DNA of 64,000 bases from positions 4,361,614 through 4,425,613 of the forward strand of contig CM035358.1 of NCBI GenBank assembly GCA_020137815.1, given 5' to 3'. Shown one piece after another: positions 21,182 to 32,780 of the stretch (its first letter is position 1; every line of letters starts with the position of its first letter). This DNA is from Hormiphora californensis (lineage: Eukaryota; Ctenophora; Tentaculata; Cydippida; Pleurobrachiidae). A model generated the notes under the pieces. The model worked only from the letters and a program-made list of their open reading frames with translations. It searched no databases and had not been told where the DNA came from. A program made the position numbers and the translations under genes.

Positions 21182-21698
21182 CTCTCACCGGTTATGCCCT
21201 GAAATGTGACTGGCTGGTGGTCGGCAGGTGGATCAGTGTGTACGTATTTGCTGCTGATAGGTGCAGCGGGTGGATGCTTCTTTTCAAGGTCCAGGAGTAC
21301 CTCGTCAGTGCAGCTTTTAACTCCACATGTGTGTCTGGAAGAGTCAAGCCATCCTGTAGCTTCACTGGTCTGTCCGTTTCTCATTAGATCGACGAACCGT
21401 TTGTTACATCGCTCCTCACTGGGGGATTGGTAATTCAGGGGTTTCTGGATTGCAGCAGCCTCACGGAATAGCTGATCAAATTTCCCACTTTTCCATAGCT
21501 CAAGTCTCCGCTCCAACAGGTTTTTGTGTCCACCAACCTTGGACTTTTTGCTTGGTTTCTGCAGGAGAAGTGCAGGAGCTAGCACTAGGGCTGATAATGC
21601 ATACGACTCCGAAGCAGTGGATGTCGCGAAAAGGTTTGCCAGCCTAGTGAGTTCATCAATGAAACCTCTGCCAACTGCTCCAAATGGAACCTCAAACA

Positions 21699-21983
21699 CA
21701 GGGGCGGTGCGCGGCGTTCATTCACGAAAAATTTTTTGGGTCCAGCGCTGCAGAAAATGCATTTAAATGTAACGCGCGAAGGGTGGTCTGGACCATATTG
21801 GTCAATAGCGCTGCCACATTAGCTTTTTCCCGCGCGCATTCGTTTTTTAAATTGAAAATCGGCTGATTTTTTCACTTTTTTTGGCGATTTTTTCACTTTT
21901 TGGCAAGTTTTCCCATTTTCTTCTCTTCTTTCGTCCAAAAAGTGGGTCTTGGACCCATGGGACCCAGCCTTGCTTCGCCCCTG
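21699..21983. mobile_element. 285-bp hAT-type MITE inserted in the RT ORF
   Basis: The termini are CAGGGGCG and CGCCCCTG, flanked by CTCAAACA at 21691-21698 and 21984-21991. The 8-bp duplication and CAG-type ends are the signature of hAT elements. There is no transposase. Removing it restores the RT frame (Asn-Leu-Phe-Glu-Val). Confidence 0.9.
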
Positions 21984-22724
21984 CTCAAACAAGTTGGGAG
22001 CCCAGGTGCTGATTAGAGGTGCAAGAGCCTGTAGCTTCACAAATACCTCCTCTGCATTCAAATCTCCCCAACAATTCACCTGAGATAGCTGCGGTCTCGG
22101 TGGTGGGGACTGATTTACATCCGAGCAAGCTAAACAGAGGGCTGGTGAGTAATCTGGGATTGGAGATAACTCGTTTGTGGGTGGTTGTGCTGGTGTGACA
22201 CACTGTGGGTGGATGAGATTGCTACATGCGGTGCAACTAACGAACTCGGCAAAGTATATCTTCTCACTGCACTCACAGCACACGGCATCAATTGACAGAG
22301 CATTTCTGATATTTCTAATGCACTCATCAGTCGAATCGTTACTCTCATCATGACATTCTGAATGTTTGTTGAATGATATTTCAGAGTCAAAAGTGTTGGA
22401 ATCGTTTGAACCAAATGATGGGAATTCAGAACGAGGCGTAAAGAATGAGAGTAGGTGAGAATCTGGTCGTAAGGTGACTGGAGTTGATTGACATCGTGAT
22501 GGTGATCCTCTTGACATCGGGAAAGTGTGATGTGCATCTGGTGACGGGGGTCACCAGGGGTCCTCCTCGGTCCTCAGGCAACGGGGCACGTGACTATGTT
22601 TAAGCCACGCGTGCCCAAACAAAAAGACAGAAAAACGAGAAGAGACGAAAATTTCAGAAAACTTTAAAAAAAAACCCTAAAAAACCGTTTGTCAGCACTC
22701 CCAAAACGCTGGCCGATCAAAAAG

Positions 22725-23425
22725 TGTCAACGAAATTTAAAGCAAAATTCATTAAAAGGTGACAAATTAAAGCACGCGCCGCGGTATTTCTATGCGCGTT
22801 CTACCGTGGTTGGTGCTTACAACTTGCAACTTTATACGTTTGAAGTTTCCGCGCGCTCCAAACAATGACTTGAAAAAGTGTGACACGCGCCACCCGGCAC
22901 AAATCACATATTTTACACCGGATCGGATTTTGTCAAAATATAAGAGCCTGACAAATACCAGAGTCATATTTCAAAAACAGGCTCATCATACTCATTCATG
23001 TTCAATTCGCAAGACAAATTCTTTGCTAATTGCTGTTGACAATAGACAGTAGAAACGAACATCTTTGAATCGGATTCCGGACTGGCTTGAATGTAAGCGA
23101 AAATGTCACTTGTCATGAATCTATCAAAACTCTAAATCTATCGCTACCATCTCAAGAGTGAAATTCGAATGAAGTGCTATTTTGGCGGCTTCTTATTATA
23201 TTATTATTTTCTAGAAAGAAGGAGCTGGTAAACTTTGGATGTTAGTGAGACTATTGACGTGTGCCCTAATTGAAATATTTGTGGGCCCCTCACTCTGGTT
23301 ACTATGGAAACCAATATCTCGTGAGTCAGAGTGTGCGAGAGAGTGATTTTCACGCAGGATCAATGATTGCTTTATATAAACGTTCCATACAATTCCCCAC
23401 AATGTTGTTAGTTACAAATTAATCA

Positions 23426-23430
<5 letters not shown>
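22725..23430. other. Unassigned DNA left of the tRNA region
   Basis: No exon, repeat or RNA gene is supported. An 86-codon open frame at 22792-23052 has no recognisable feature. Confidence 0.4.
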
Positions 23431-23518
<88 letters not shown>

Positions 23519-23527
23519 CTCTCTCTC
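23431..23527 (+). repeat. (CT)n microsatellite
   Basis: Near-pure CT dinucleotides with a few CA and TTT interruptions. Confidence 0.95.
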
Positions 23528-23611
23528 TACGCGTGCGAACATCAGACATGGTCATTGTTATGAAGAAGAGAAAGAGAGTGTGAGTGTAACACCGTATTAA
23601 CTGGTACGATA

Positions 23612-24379
23612 TAACGGGTGACAACTAAAAATCTGGACTATTTTCTGTGAGCTCTAGCGCCGGCCCCGCTTGAGATACATCTTCAGGCCTGAGCTAGAAC
23701 GATTTTTCAGACAATTTTGAATCAGAATAACACAACGGAAAAAACTAAAAAGTTCATTTTCATTGCGTTATCGCAACATTTCCTCTTGACCCACCAAAGC
23801 ATGTGTACGGAGATTTGAGATTTCTGTGTGATCAGAAACGACCTTCCTGATGACATAAAATTCTCAAATTTGAAATAATGGTTGTTCATGCCATAACCAA
23901 CATAACTGCCAAGTTTCAACATTTTAGCTTATCGGGAAGTTGGTTTTCCACGTCATAAATGTTTCGAGAGATCATCAAAATGGCGATTTCTCAAATTACC
24001 TGTAAACTACGCTTTGAAGGGTTTGTTACAGATGATTCTGTGATTAGAATTTAGATTATCGGAGTGTGAAATAAAGTTAATTTCGTTCAAAATCGTCTGA
24101 AAAATCATTCTATCGCTGCCCCGAAGCTGTATCTCAAAAAGAACAGGCGCTAGAGGTGCTAGAAAAGTGTGTAAATTTCAAGTACTACATGCTTTGGTGG
24201 GTCAAGAGGAAATGATGCGATATCGCAATGAAAATGAACTTTTTAGTTTTTCCCGTTGTGTTATTCTGATTCAAAATTGTCTGAAAAATCGCTCTATCAC
24301 TGGCCTGAAACTGTATCTCAAGCGGGGCCGGCGCTAGGGCTTACAGAAAATTGTCCAGATTTTTAGTTGTCACCCGTTA
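23612..24379. mobile_element. 768-bp foldback element, copy 1 (TA target)
   Basis: The ends are TAACGGGTGACAACTAAAAA and its complement, and most of the element is mirrored (arms of over 300 bp with CAGACAATTTTGAATCAGAA and similar). TA on both sides fits a Tc1/mariner-type target, giving ACGGGTGACAAC termini. It is non-coding. A sister copy at 33464-34232 has the same length and arms. Confidence 0.85.
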
Positions 24380-24554
24380 ATACCAGACTATAATACCTAC
24401 TTATTGGAAAACATTCAAAATCAAAACAATTAGTTGTTGGGATATCAAAAAAATTCTCAAAATCTCAAACAATCATTGACTATGCAATGACTAGGAAGAG
24501 ACTATTGTAAAAATGTAAACTGAAGCACACAAACTTCAAACGTTGCCAAAAAGT

Positions 24555-24636
24555 CGACGAGGATGGGATTCGAACCCACGCGGGAAAATCCCAATGGATT
24601 AGCAGTCCATCGCCTTAACCACTCGGCCACCTCGTC
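24555..24636 (-). tRNA. tRNA-Ser (anticodon GCT)
   Basis: On the - strand the 7-bp acceptor stem is GACGAGG/CCTCGTC with discriminator G. The A box is TGGCCGAGTGG, the anticodon loop CTGCTAA carries GCT, a class II variable arm follows (GGGATTTTCCC) and the B box is GGTTCGAATCC. A T5 run immediately 3' (24548-24552) serves as pol III terminator. No intron. Length 82 nt. Confidence 0.96.
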
Positions 24637-24708
24637 GCTGCGACATTGGGGTACCATCGGTATCATATCCTGAATTGACCAATATATCGATCGAAAAACA
24701 AAAAAGGT

Positions 24709-24790
24709 CGACGAGGATGGGATTCGAACCCACGCGGGAAATTCCCAATGGATTAGCAGTCCATCGCCTTAACCACTCGGCCACCTCGTC
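24709..24790 (-). tRNA. tRNA-Ser (anticodon GCT), second copy
   Basis: It matches the neighbour except in the variable arm (GGGAATTTCCC, a compensating position). The A and B boxes are intact and a T6 run follows on the - strand. The pair lies 154 bp apart in the same orientation and looks like a tandem duplication. Confidence 0.96.
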
Positions 24791-25091
24791 GCTGCAAAAT
24801 ATGCTATTCCGGGGTTTATATACACCAAGCATTGTACACGTGAACTCTTACCCATGTGTAAGTCTCCTACGAAAACAAGCATTTACCACCACATGTAGTA
24901 CCACAACACAATATGCGCCTATCCTTGTACAAAATGATGTAACTTTCTATAATACATACTACTGCATATTTGGTAGTTTAAAAAAGAGGGGGATCTCTCT
25001 GACTCTCTGTATGTACAAATTGGGATCATATTACTACCAGGTGCTACAGTTGTCATAGCAACACACACACACGGACATACCCACACACAAA

Positions 25092-25197
25092 CTGACAACC
25101 AAAAAGAGTCCCTGACAACTAAAAAGAGACCCTGACAACCAAAAAGAGTCCCTGACAACTAAAAAGAGTCCCTGACAACTAAAAAGAGTCCCTGACT
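25092..25197 (+). repeat. 20-bp tandem repeat, five copies and a partial
   Basis: The unit is CTGACAACTAAAAAGAGTCC with C/T and T/A variants. It follows a CA-rich stretch at 25060-25090. Confidence 0.93.
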
Positions 25198-26066
25198 ACC
25201 GAACCCACTGAAGTCCGTTCCGAGTTGGCTTCTGAAAATGACCGATGATGGGAGACAGCTTGCCGTCGACGAGAGAGGTTCCGGGAAGGTACCGTTAATT
25301 TCTCACTAATCGATACAAGCTGGATCCGGTCAAAGTTGGTCCGACTTTGAGAGTAGCTCACCTTGCTTCGGTATGATTTACTGTAGGGAGAGAAAACTTG
25401 TATTAGAATTGGGTTTCCGCCTCTTTTCATTTCTCTCTGATATCTCACAATTCACTTTCTCACAAGTCACACCCCTTAACCTCTCCCTACCTACCTGCTA
25501 CCCCTGCTGGCACTTGACTCCACGCTGGTGCGTCCACTTGGCCGTGAGCTACGTGACAGTTTCCTGGGATAAAAGGGTAAAGAATGTGGGTGCGCTAGTT
25601 AAGATATGTTTAATTCTAGTTGTGTGTGTCTTCAACATTGTTTCATGAATATTATGGATAGAAACCCCGTGGATGGAAAATGACATGCGCCAAGTCTATA
25701 TAATTTATATACGGCAGACTTGGTGCTATTTATAAACATAATACAAAGGATACAACATATAAACAGGCGTGAAAGGCAAAAGATTGCGATCTTTTGCCTT
25801 TCACTCCTGTTATGTTGTGTGAGGAGAAAAAGGGAGAGGGCGGGAGAATAATTGTTAGACTCCTTTTGTTGTCTCATGAACTGCAGATCGCTTTATCTAC
25901 CCATGCATCTGATCGTTTATAGGTTCTACCTAGGTAATTATTTGCTATGTTCTAACCCTCCCTTTACATTTGTAACACAGTCTAGCCAGGCAAGTAATTA
26001 TAACTATCTAGAACCTAGTAACACCTTAGTGACGCCGAGTGGGGCTCTAAAAACCTTGAAATTTAC
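25198..26066. other. Intergenic DNA downstream of the RGS22-like gene
   Basis: No gene was seen. A hairpin at about 25763-25812 has arms ACAGGCGTGAAAGGCAAAAG and its near-complement, and a smaller one pairs GCCAAGTCT with AGACTTGGTG (25688-25726). Confidence 0.5.
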
Positions 26067-29000
26067 TCACTGGATTGGGCTAAACGCTGTCTTTAGTTTT
26101 GATGCCTTTGGCGCTATTTTCTCCGTTAGATACTCCCGGAAGGCAGCGTCATCTTTGAACATGCCCTTATCAAGTATGTCCTTGAGCAGCTCTCGTTTCC
26201 GTTTCTCGCTCTCTCCCAGTTCGATCTGGACAGTGTCAGACAACTTCCAGTGTACCGTCGGGATAAACTCCTCAATCTGTCAAGAAAGGGGGTCAGCTGG
26301 TTAGAAATAAAAGTGGGTTGGGGAGGGGTGTTGGATAATTATCTACAGAAAGGGCCAGTATGGACTAGAGAAGGCTAGTCTGAAGTGGAGGGACGTCGTG
26401 GAAAATGAGTGGGAAAAAAGGAAGAAAAAAGTGAAGAAAAAGTTAGACGAAAGATGCTAAAAATAGTGACATATGGTGAAGCATAATTAGGGCTAGGAGG
26501 TCGGCTGAATATATGAAACATAACTTTTTCCCACATAAAATATCATAAAATTACTATATGAGCCCAGCCTACAATTATCACTTATTGCTAGTATATTTAG
26601 TAGTTTATTAGTCTGGTTTATTAACTCTTTGTAACTAACCAACCACCTTCCCCCTGAACTTTTGATTGAACTTACCTTTTCAACCCTTGTTTTGTTCAAA
26701 AAGGGTCGAGCAAGGTAACCACCTCCCCTGCGCTGAACTGACCTTTTCAACGGTTTGTTTGATTTCTGAAGTTGTTGTCGATGACGCCACTGAAGTCACC
26801 CTACTAGTTCTCTTGAATCCAGTGGTAGATGACCTGATGGGGTTTTGTTTTGATCAACCCAGGGAGGGAGGGTCGAACAAGGCAAATGGGGTTGTACTTG
26901 TTAGAATTACCTTATTACCGAAATATCAATTGAGGACCTAAAATTAACGTTAATTTATATAACACGCTAATTATATACCAACTATAACAACACAACACTT
27001 TTTGATGTTAGTTTTAGGTAAGTTAATTTTAGGTAAGTTAATTTTAATTCCCTTGATATTTCGGTAATAAGGTAGTCACGTACTATGCAATGACGAGCTA
27101 CCTTTAAAACAACTAAATATTAGGATCAGTTGTTCAAGAGAGAGAATATTTGTATAAAAGAGGAATAGATCGAGGGAGTACATATATGTATAGTTTTACA
27201 TATATTTTTAGCTTCGAGGTTCATACTCATGCATAATATCTCCACCATCGATCATAATTCATTTAGTGATTAGTCTAGCCATATTTTATCAGCTGTCAAT
27301 ACAAGTCATAAGAACTGACTTAGACTATAAGACGTGTTGCAATATATTGAATTGTTGAGTAACAAATATTGAGTTGATAAAACCAGAACTGAATTGCTTT
27401 GCTCTCGACCCTGTTTCTGAAACAGGGTCGAGCGTGATAATATTATAGATGTTGCTATTACCTGTTTGCTGTTTCGAAGAACGCCCTCTCTCGCTCCTCT
27501 TCCTTCTGCTTCTGTCTCAACAACTGTTTCACCAGTTTCTTCTGCTGATTTTCCATTTCCAGCTGGGTAAAGGGCAGTGGTTCGTCCTTGTGCTTGGCAC
27601 ACCACGAGGTAAACTCTCCCCATAACCCGATCAGAACCTTGTTGACCAGGGTTTGGGCCTGCCGGAAGATGTACGGTCCGAGGTCGTACCGAGACTCGGC
27701 TATCTTAACCGCTATCTCGTTTGGTACGCTGATTTGCACTTTTGGCGGTATGGTTGAGTCAAGGAAACAATCAATGATAGTGTCTATTTTCTTCCTAATC
27801 AGAGAGGTAGATGAGTGCCTGTGGTGGATGTCTTTATACCGCTGGACTTCTACCCAGAATTCTATGTCTCTTAGTAACCGGTCATTCTTGGCCCGGGCAT
27901 ACCTTCTCAGTGGTTCACACCGCGTGTTGTCCATCAACGTCTTCCGCAGTTGCAGCAAATCATGAGCATTTGCACGTGATTTCGCGTCAACAAATACAAA
28001 TGTTTGAGACATTTCCCCGCCGCCCTTGTACCTCCGGCCCAGGGAACTCCCAGCTCGATCATGCCGGCGCTGGTACTCCTCTGATGCTCGGTATGCCTTC
28101 ACCCATTTGTTGCAAAGTCTCTGGCTAACAAATTTCTGCACCTCCAGAAGAGTCGGGGAGGGTGGACGAGGGGGCATCTTGTGTCCTGATCCTCCAAGAA
28201 TCCTGATCTGGGCGTCTCGGGGAGCGGGGGACGTTGGGCCGAAGAAGTACCGTTTGGTTAGGTAACTCTGCTTGATTTTCATTGCCAGCTCATCCCTCGC
28301 AGCAGGTTTATCTTTAGCCAACTTGAACTTCTCGATTTCAATAAAACAGTCGAGATCAGCGAGGGGTCCCGCGGGGCCAGCTCTCTCCTCGGACGACTCC
28401 CCACTTTGGGGTCTGGTGGGAGGTGCAGCAGATGCCATGATATGCCCCTGTTGAACAAGAAACTGCTTGAACCTCTCAAACTCATCCCTGCTCCGTAGAA
28501 TGTTGGAAAGGTGAGCCTCCGAGCTGTGATCTTTCTTCACACCACCGGCCTGTCTCATCATGCCCTCTCCCATCTTGTCTTCCTTCTCGGTGGTGGGTGT
28601 GGACGATGATGTGGTTGTCAGGGTAACCAGCGGGGTTGCAGGGGGAGGAGGGGTGGAGCTGATTGAGGGGCAGTAACTCTCCTCTGGGATATCATCGAAC
28701 ATGTGAATGTACTGGCTGTAGAATCGTTGTAACCATGGTAACAGGGAGTGAAGAGCGAACTCTACCGCCCCATCAAAGAGATCATCGTAGGGTGGATTTG
28801 CAGAGTTTTTAATTTGTTCTAACAATTTAGATGGGATTTGAACGTAGTGTTTCCCACCCGGCATCAGGAAGTTGGATATAACCTTCCAAGCGGAACGGTT
28901 AGCCCAAAGCGTGTCGACAGAGGTGTGACTGAATCCATTGTAAAACGAAAAGCACGCCTTTATGAATGACAGGTAACCAGTGTGTTCAAATGCCTTCTCT

Positions 29001-29749
29001 GACAGGAGATAATTCTGAAACACATGACCAGATAACTCCTCATAACTAATAACACTAACAGCTAGACCTCTCCATTGTTCGGGGTTCATGTCCCCATCAC
29101 ACGATGCGAGCTCTGTCTCTAACTCAGCTTGGGAGGGACGAGTTAGGTCCAGTCTGGGAGCCCAATATCGCGCAATATTCCGAACTATCCGATCCATAAG
29201 GTCACCTCTATTTTCACAGTAACTCACACAGGAGACATGGCACACAGGGTTAGGTCTAAAGAAACGTAACCGTACCGCCTGTTTGGAGCCTTTTGAAGAG
29301 CTTTTGTAGACTTCAACCCAGCACAGATACTCCTTATACCCCTCAGTCAGGGCAAGTTTCTCCATAAAGTTGACCACATTTTCCCAGCTGGTCAGTTTCT
29401 TGGCCAAGTGTTGGTTGAGGGAAATCACGAAGAGATAGGTGAAGTAAACACCACTTTGGTAAAAAGAGGCCAGGTTTATTGTGGAGCACGTTTCAGGGAA
29501 GCTCTTGTGGGAGATAATTCGTCGAGCGGAGGGTAGATCGGAGAAGGTGCAATTGTAAACCGGCTGGTAGACCTTGTTCCAATGTCTCCGGTCGTATCTG
29601 TGGACCTCATAAAAGGTCTGGTCTCGTCTGTCAAAGTAGAGACACCGGGGAAAGGTTGGGAGTGAGAGGAAGGAGTTGAATGCACCTGTCAGGAGGACTT
29701 CCTCTGCGATAGCTTCAATTTCATCCTGTACTGAATACCGGTTTATCAT
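26067..29749 (-). CDS. RGS22: RGS22-like protein (multiple RGS-type domains)
   Basis: Exons on the - strand are 29749-27462, 26833-26743 and 26276-26067. The phase is 2 then 0, and the last frame ends at a TGA. The protein would be 862 aa. The N-terminal NSFLSLPTF motif, YWAPR, a middle RGS-like unit (SNILRSRDEFERFKQF, YFFGPTSPA, about residues 413-570) and a C-terminal one (FWVEVQRYKDIHH, DLGPYIFRQAQ, about 600-730) match the layout of animal RGS22, a large cytoplasmic G-alpha-binding protein best known from testis and ciliated cells. A Pro/Thr-rich linker separates the first and second units. The C-terminus is Lys/Glu-rich, probably coiled coil. The start at 29749 is chosen because homology begins just after it and a pyrimidine run plus CTAG acceptor precedes it; the frame is open up to 29896. 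The stop overlaps a good GTGAGT donor at 26070, so further 3' exons are possible. Vertebrate RGS22 is longer. Confidence 0.8.
26907..27074. repeat. Inverted repeat in an RGS22-like intron
   Basis: ACCTTATTACCGAAATATCA near 26907 is mirrored by TGATATTTCGGTAATAAGGT near 27055-27074, with more AT-rich pairing inside. It is probably a small foldback MITE. Confidence 0.7.
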
Positions 29750-30969
29750 GACGGCTAGACAGTTGAAAAGTGGTGTTAGTACGTCGGTTTTAAGGAAATA
29801 GGACGGAAAAAAAGAAATGGTAAGCCTCATTTGGTTATGAAATAACCCCTTCGCACGCTGGCAAGGGAGGGGTAACTTCGTAACTAAAAGCCTCATCGGG
29901 TATAGTACGGATAAGAAGAAGAAGTATGTATGACATTGTTATACATATATAGTGATCACATGACTCATGAGTGCCAACTGCCAAGATTGTGTATAAACTA
30001 TAAAGCCGTACATAATACATAACATTTAGATAAATAGATCATTAGAGCACAGTACTGTCATGTTATAAGCTCCGGTCTCAGTTACAGCTTTCAATATCTC
30101 TGTTTAGCGGTCCCTATCCTCAACCCTCTTGTTTGCACTATCGCTCACCCAGCTCCAACGTTTCTCTTGTGTCTCACCATATCTCTATATCTCTAACTCT
30201 CTCTCTCCCTCGCTCCCGCTCTCTTCCTATCTCTCTTTCCTTCGCCAATAAACTCCTCCACTAATGAGATATTTTAATGTTATGTACACGGCATGATCAC
30301 TTATGAAACTTGTCGCCCTGAGCTTCATAAGTGATCATGCCTGCTTTTAAGAGTAAATAAAAGCAGAGAGGGGGAAGAGGAGGAGAGAGACATAGAGATA
30401 GATAGAGTCTAGAGATAGGAGTGATGTGTATTTTTATTCCTTGGACGCATGGCTATATGTGGTTGATCAGATTGCCAGTAAATGCTTTGTCTGTAATTGA
30501 CTGTATTTAGTTACACATGTTTGTAAAACTAGGCCGCATTAAAAACTCATTAAGATGTTGGAATGATGATCAGTAGAAGAAGAAGGTCATCACATTATTC
30601 TGATTTGTACCACTACCACGTACCGTTTGACCATGTTAGGCCATGGGAGGGATTTGCTGCACTATTCTGGGACCTACAACAAAAGCCTGCGTGTATTATA
30701 TATAATATATCCTTTCAATAAGCTAAATTATATGACCCCCCAATTGCACGCCCCCTCAGCCTCTGTCTATCTCTCACTATATTCCCAAGTATCTCTCCAA
30801 CATCTCTCGCTATGTTTTTCATGTCTCTCTCCCATATCTCTCGCTATGTTTCCCATGTCTCTCTCCAAAGGGGGCACCTCACCACACAGAGCATGCTGTT
30901 TTTGCTGAGTATAATATGCGTGATTTGCTGATTTAGAGATAGACTAGAGGGAGATAGGCAGAGGGAGAC

Positions 30970-30970
<1 letters not shown>
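29750..30970. other. 5' flank of the RGS22-like gene
   Basis: No coding exon is supported. A hairpin with perfect 18-bp arms GGCATGATCACTTATGAA lies at 30290-30307 and 30324-30341. Pyrimidine-rich tracts lie near 30190-30240 and 30760-30870. Confidence 0.5.
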
Positions 30971-31053
<83 letters not shown>

Positions 31054-31068
31054 GAGAGAGGGTTCCTT
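30971..31068 (+). repeat. (GA)n microsatellite
   Basis: Almost pure GA dinucleotides over about 95 bp. Confidence 0.95.
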
Positions 31069-31699
31069 GCCCGCAATGTATATGCTCCCGGCCTTTTGTA
31101 CGCTTTTCTTGAGCCAGGTCCCGGGACAGGTCAAGTGCAATAGTAGATCTGGGATCCTATAATAGATCCAAGTAGTCTTACTGTCGTTCATAATCAGCTG
31201 GACGTTTCTGTCAGTGTCACTCATGTGTTAACTAAGCTACTATGTATCCAATGTGACGACTACGAATACCTATGGGTAGTCAGGCATAAATATTATAATA
31301 GTTATGCCTGAGTAAGTGCTTATAATATATATACGTAACAAGCCAAAGTTATTATTTTGCTAGAAATATTCCAACAATTCCGCATGTATAATGGGCTATG
31401 AATTGTTTGTAACGATATTTCCCGTGCACCGAATAGCCCGGCCAGCTTACCCTAGCGATATTATTTAGGTTTGTCTTTGTTTGGTCCCGTGTCTCTATAA
31501 ACGTGAGCTGGAATTCTTTGTTCCCTAACACACCACTGTATAATAAACACACCGTGCTGCATGTACCATGTATAACGTTAGAGAGAGCACGTAACAATCG
31601 GCTTCATTGAAGCATGACGCTAGGTCTACCAGCTGAGTTTTATAATGGTAAACATCTATGGAATATTTATAAGTTGGAATATTAATAGGTTGGTACATG

Positions 31700-31880
31700 C
31701 AGTGCGGGGGGGGGGGGGTTCTACCTCTGCAACTCTGTTTACAGCGGGTGGTGCGGGGGGGGGGGGGGTTCTACCTCTGCAACTCTGTTTACAGCGGGTG
31801 GTGCGGGGGGGGGGGGGGGGGTACTGCAACTCTGTTTACAGCGGGGGGGGGGGTCTACCTCTGCAACTCTGTTTACATGA
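31700..31880 (+). repeat. Poly-G minisatellite
   Basis: Four units each contain a run of 9-18 G followed by TCTACCTCTGCAACTCTGTT and TACAGCGGG. Unit length is about 50 bp and varies with the G run. The G runs could form quadruplexes. Open frames here are repeat artefacts. Confidence 0.9.
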
Positions 31881-32672
31881 GTTATGTTAATTGTTATGTT
31901 AATTATTATCGGTATCCAGACCCCCTCCTCTCTCGTTCATGTTGCACAGAGATGCAATATCTATTGTTCCCTATATTTGGCATCAAATGTTTCCCTCTAT
32001 ATTCAATTATCGTCTACCAGTCTGCACATTTATATACAGATCTTATCTATGCATAACCAATTGAGTTTCATTCTGTACCAGCTCCCGACCCGGTACAGCA
32101 CTCTCTAGTCTCTGTGGCCGGTACCACTTCAACGGATCTTATCTACATATAAGTATATATATACCGCGAGTGCACATATCACTCCCGCTGTGCGCGACCA
32201 TTTGCACGCTGAAATATGCACTGTGCTTCCGCGGGAGCGTGCAGATATGGAGGCAGAGGGATATAAGTAAGAAATGTGTTCTCGCAGTGTTTTTACACAC
32301 AAACACACAGAATATGACTGACAAGGTACTACACGACACACAGTCTGCCATTTTACACTCACTCTCCCTCTTTCTCTCACTAATTATCCCCTTATCACGT
32401 TTTGTTGTTTGCTATTTCCAAGAATTCCAATCTCCCTCTCTCGCATCTCTCTCTTTATCTCTCTTCTTTTCACTGTTTCAAACTATCAGACCTTGTCTCC
32501 CTTGTGTGTAACCGGTGTAGAAGTGTATTTTTGTCTAGTTTTGCTTAGTTTGTACCTTGTTTTGTCACATCTCTCTGTGTGTAATCACCCAAAATTATGA
32601 TTGTTTTGCTTGTCATGTGTTTTCTCGCGGAATATATACTCAATAACGTCCTGCACAGCATGTGCAACCGCT
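31881..32672. other. Intergenic DNA without a recognised gene
   Basis: Pyrimidine-rich tracts and short inverted stretches only. Confidence 0.4.
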
Positions 32673-32780
32673 CCTATATCGCACTCGTTACACTCGTGCA
32701 ATATAGGTGTGAAATGCACTCCAGCTGCGCTGTCGTGCATTTCACCTCCATATACGCTCTGCAGTGCAGAGCGTATATGG
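32673..32780. repeat. Three adjacent stem-loops
   Basis: Stem-loop 1: CCTATATCGCAC / GTGCAATATAGG (32673-32707). Stem-loop 2: GGTGTGAAATGCAC / GTGCATTTCACC (32706-32746). Stem-loop 3: CCATATACGCTCTGC / GCAGAGCGTATATGG with loop AGT (32748-32780). They abut with almost no spacer. All carry GTGCA-type inner sequence. Confidence 0.8.

Larger units (their letters stand above)
7985..22517 (-). pseudogene. Reverse transcriptase ORF of the PHD-RT element, split in four by insertions
   Basis: Coding pieces in order on the - strand are 22517-21992, 21698-21186, 12452-12278 and 9989-7985. With one copy of each target duplication they total 3219 nt, exactly 1073 codons including the stop, with no other stop seen. 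The N-terminal piece has a PHD-like C-x2-C / C-x2-C / H-x2-C / C-x2-C finger (CCECSEK, CTACSNLIHPQC, CLAC). The third piece has SGGPSGFDA. The fourth has RLIPLEK, RPIGIGEVFRR, motif A LLLDASNAFNRLNR, motif B EGATQGCPSAMAMYS and catalytic YADD. The C-terminal part has a Cys/His knuckle (CGCG...HALICK), RHDHLRD and a D...FMDVRV stretch like restriction-type endonucleases of R2-group elements; the endonuclease is inference. It is broken now only by the insertions. Confidence 0.85.
7897..22672 (-). mobile_element. PHD-finger reverse-transcriptase retroelement, copy 1 (interrupted)
   Basis: The element is bounded by a 13-bp direct repeat AACCCTAAAAAAC at 7884-7896 and 22673-22685, inside the CCCTAA tract of the host MITE. 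On the - strand it has a 5' leader of about 155 bp, one long frame, and a short 3' tail of about 88 bp without a poly(A). Without its three insertions it would be about 3.5 kb. A second copy lies at 42139-45252. Both end boundaries rest on the direct repeat and on comparison with unsplit MITE copies. Confidence 0.7.
7704..22714. mobile_element. CCCTAA-bearing MITE split by the PHD-RT element
   Basis: The left part 7704-7896 carries GATCTGGGTGTTTGGAGG, a GCC-rich start and several CCCTAA units. The right part, about 22686-22714, ends CAGCACTCCC...ACGCTGGCC. The same two ends occur unsplit in the related copies at 41273-41892. The whole is flanked by GATCAAAAAG at 7694-7703 and at 22715-22724, read as a 10-bp target duplication. 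Joined length would be about 222 bp. The outer layer of the nested stack. Confidence 0.7.

Noticed and set aside
31060-31224. Possible - strand exon starting MSDTDRNVQLIMND
   Set aside because: It has an acceptable start but no donor at its end and runs into the GA tract; no homology recognised.
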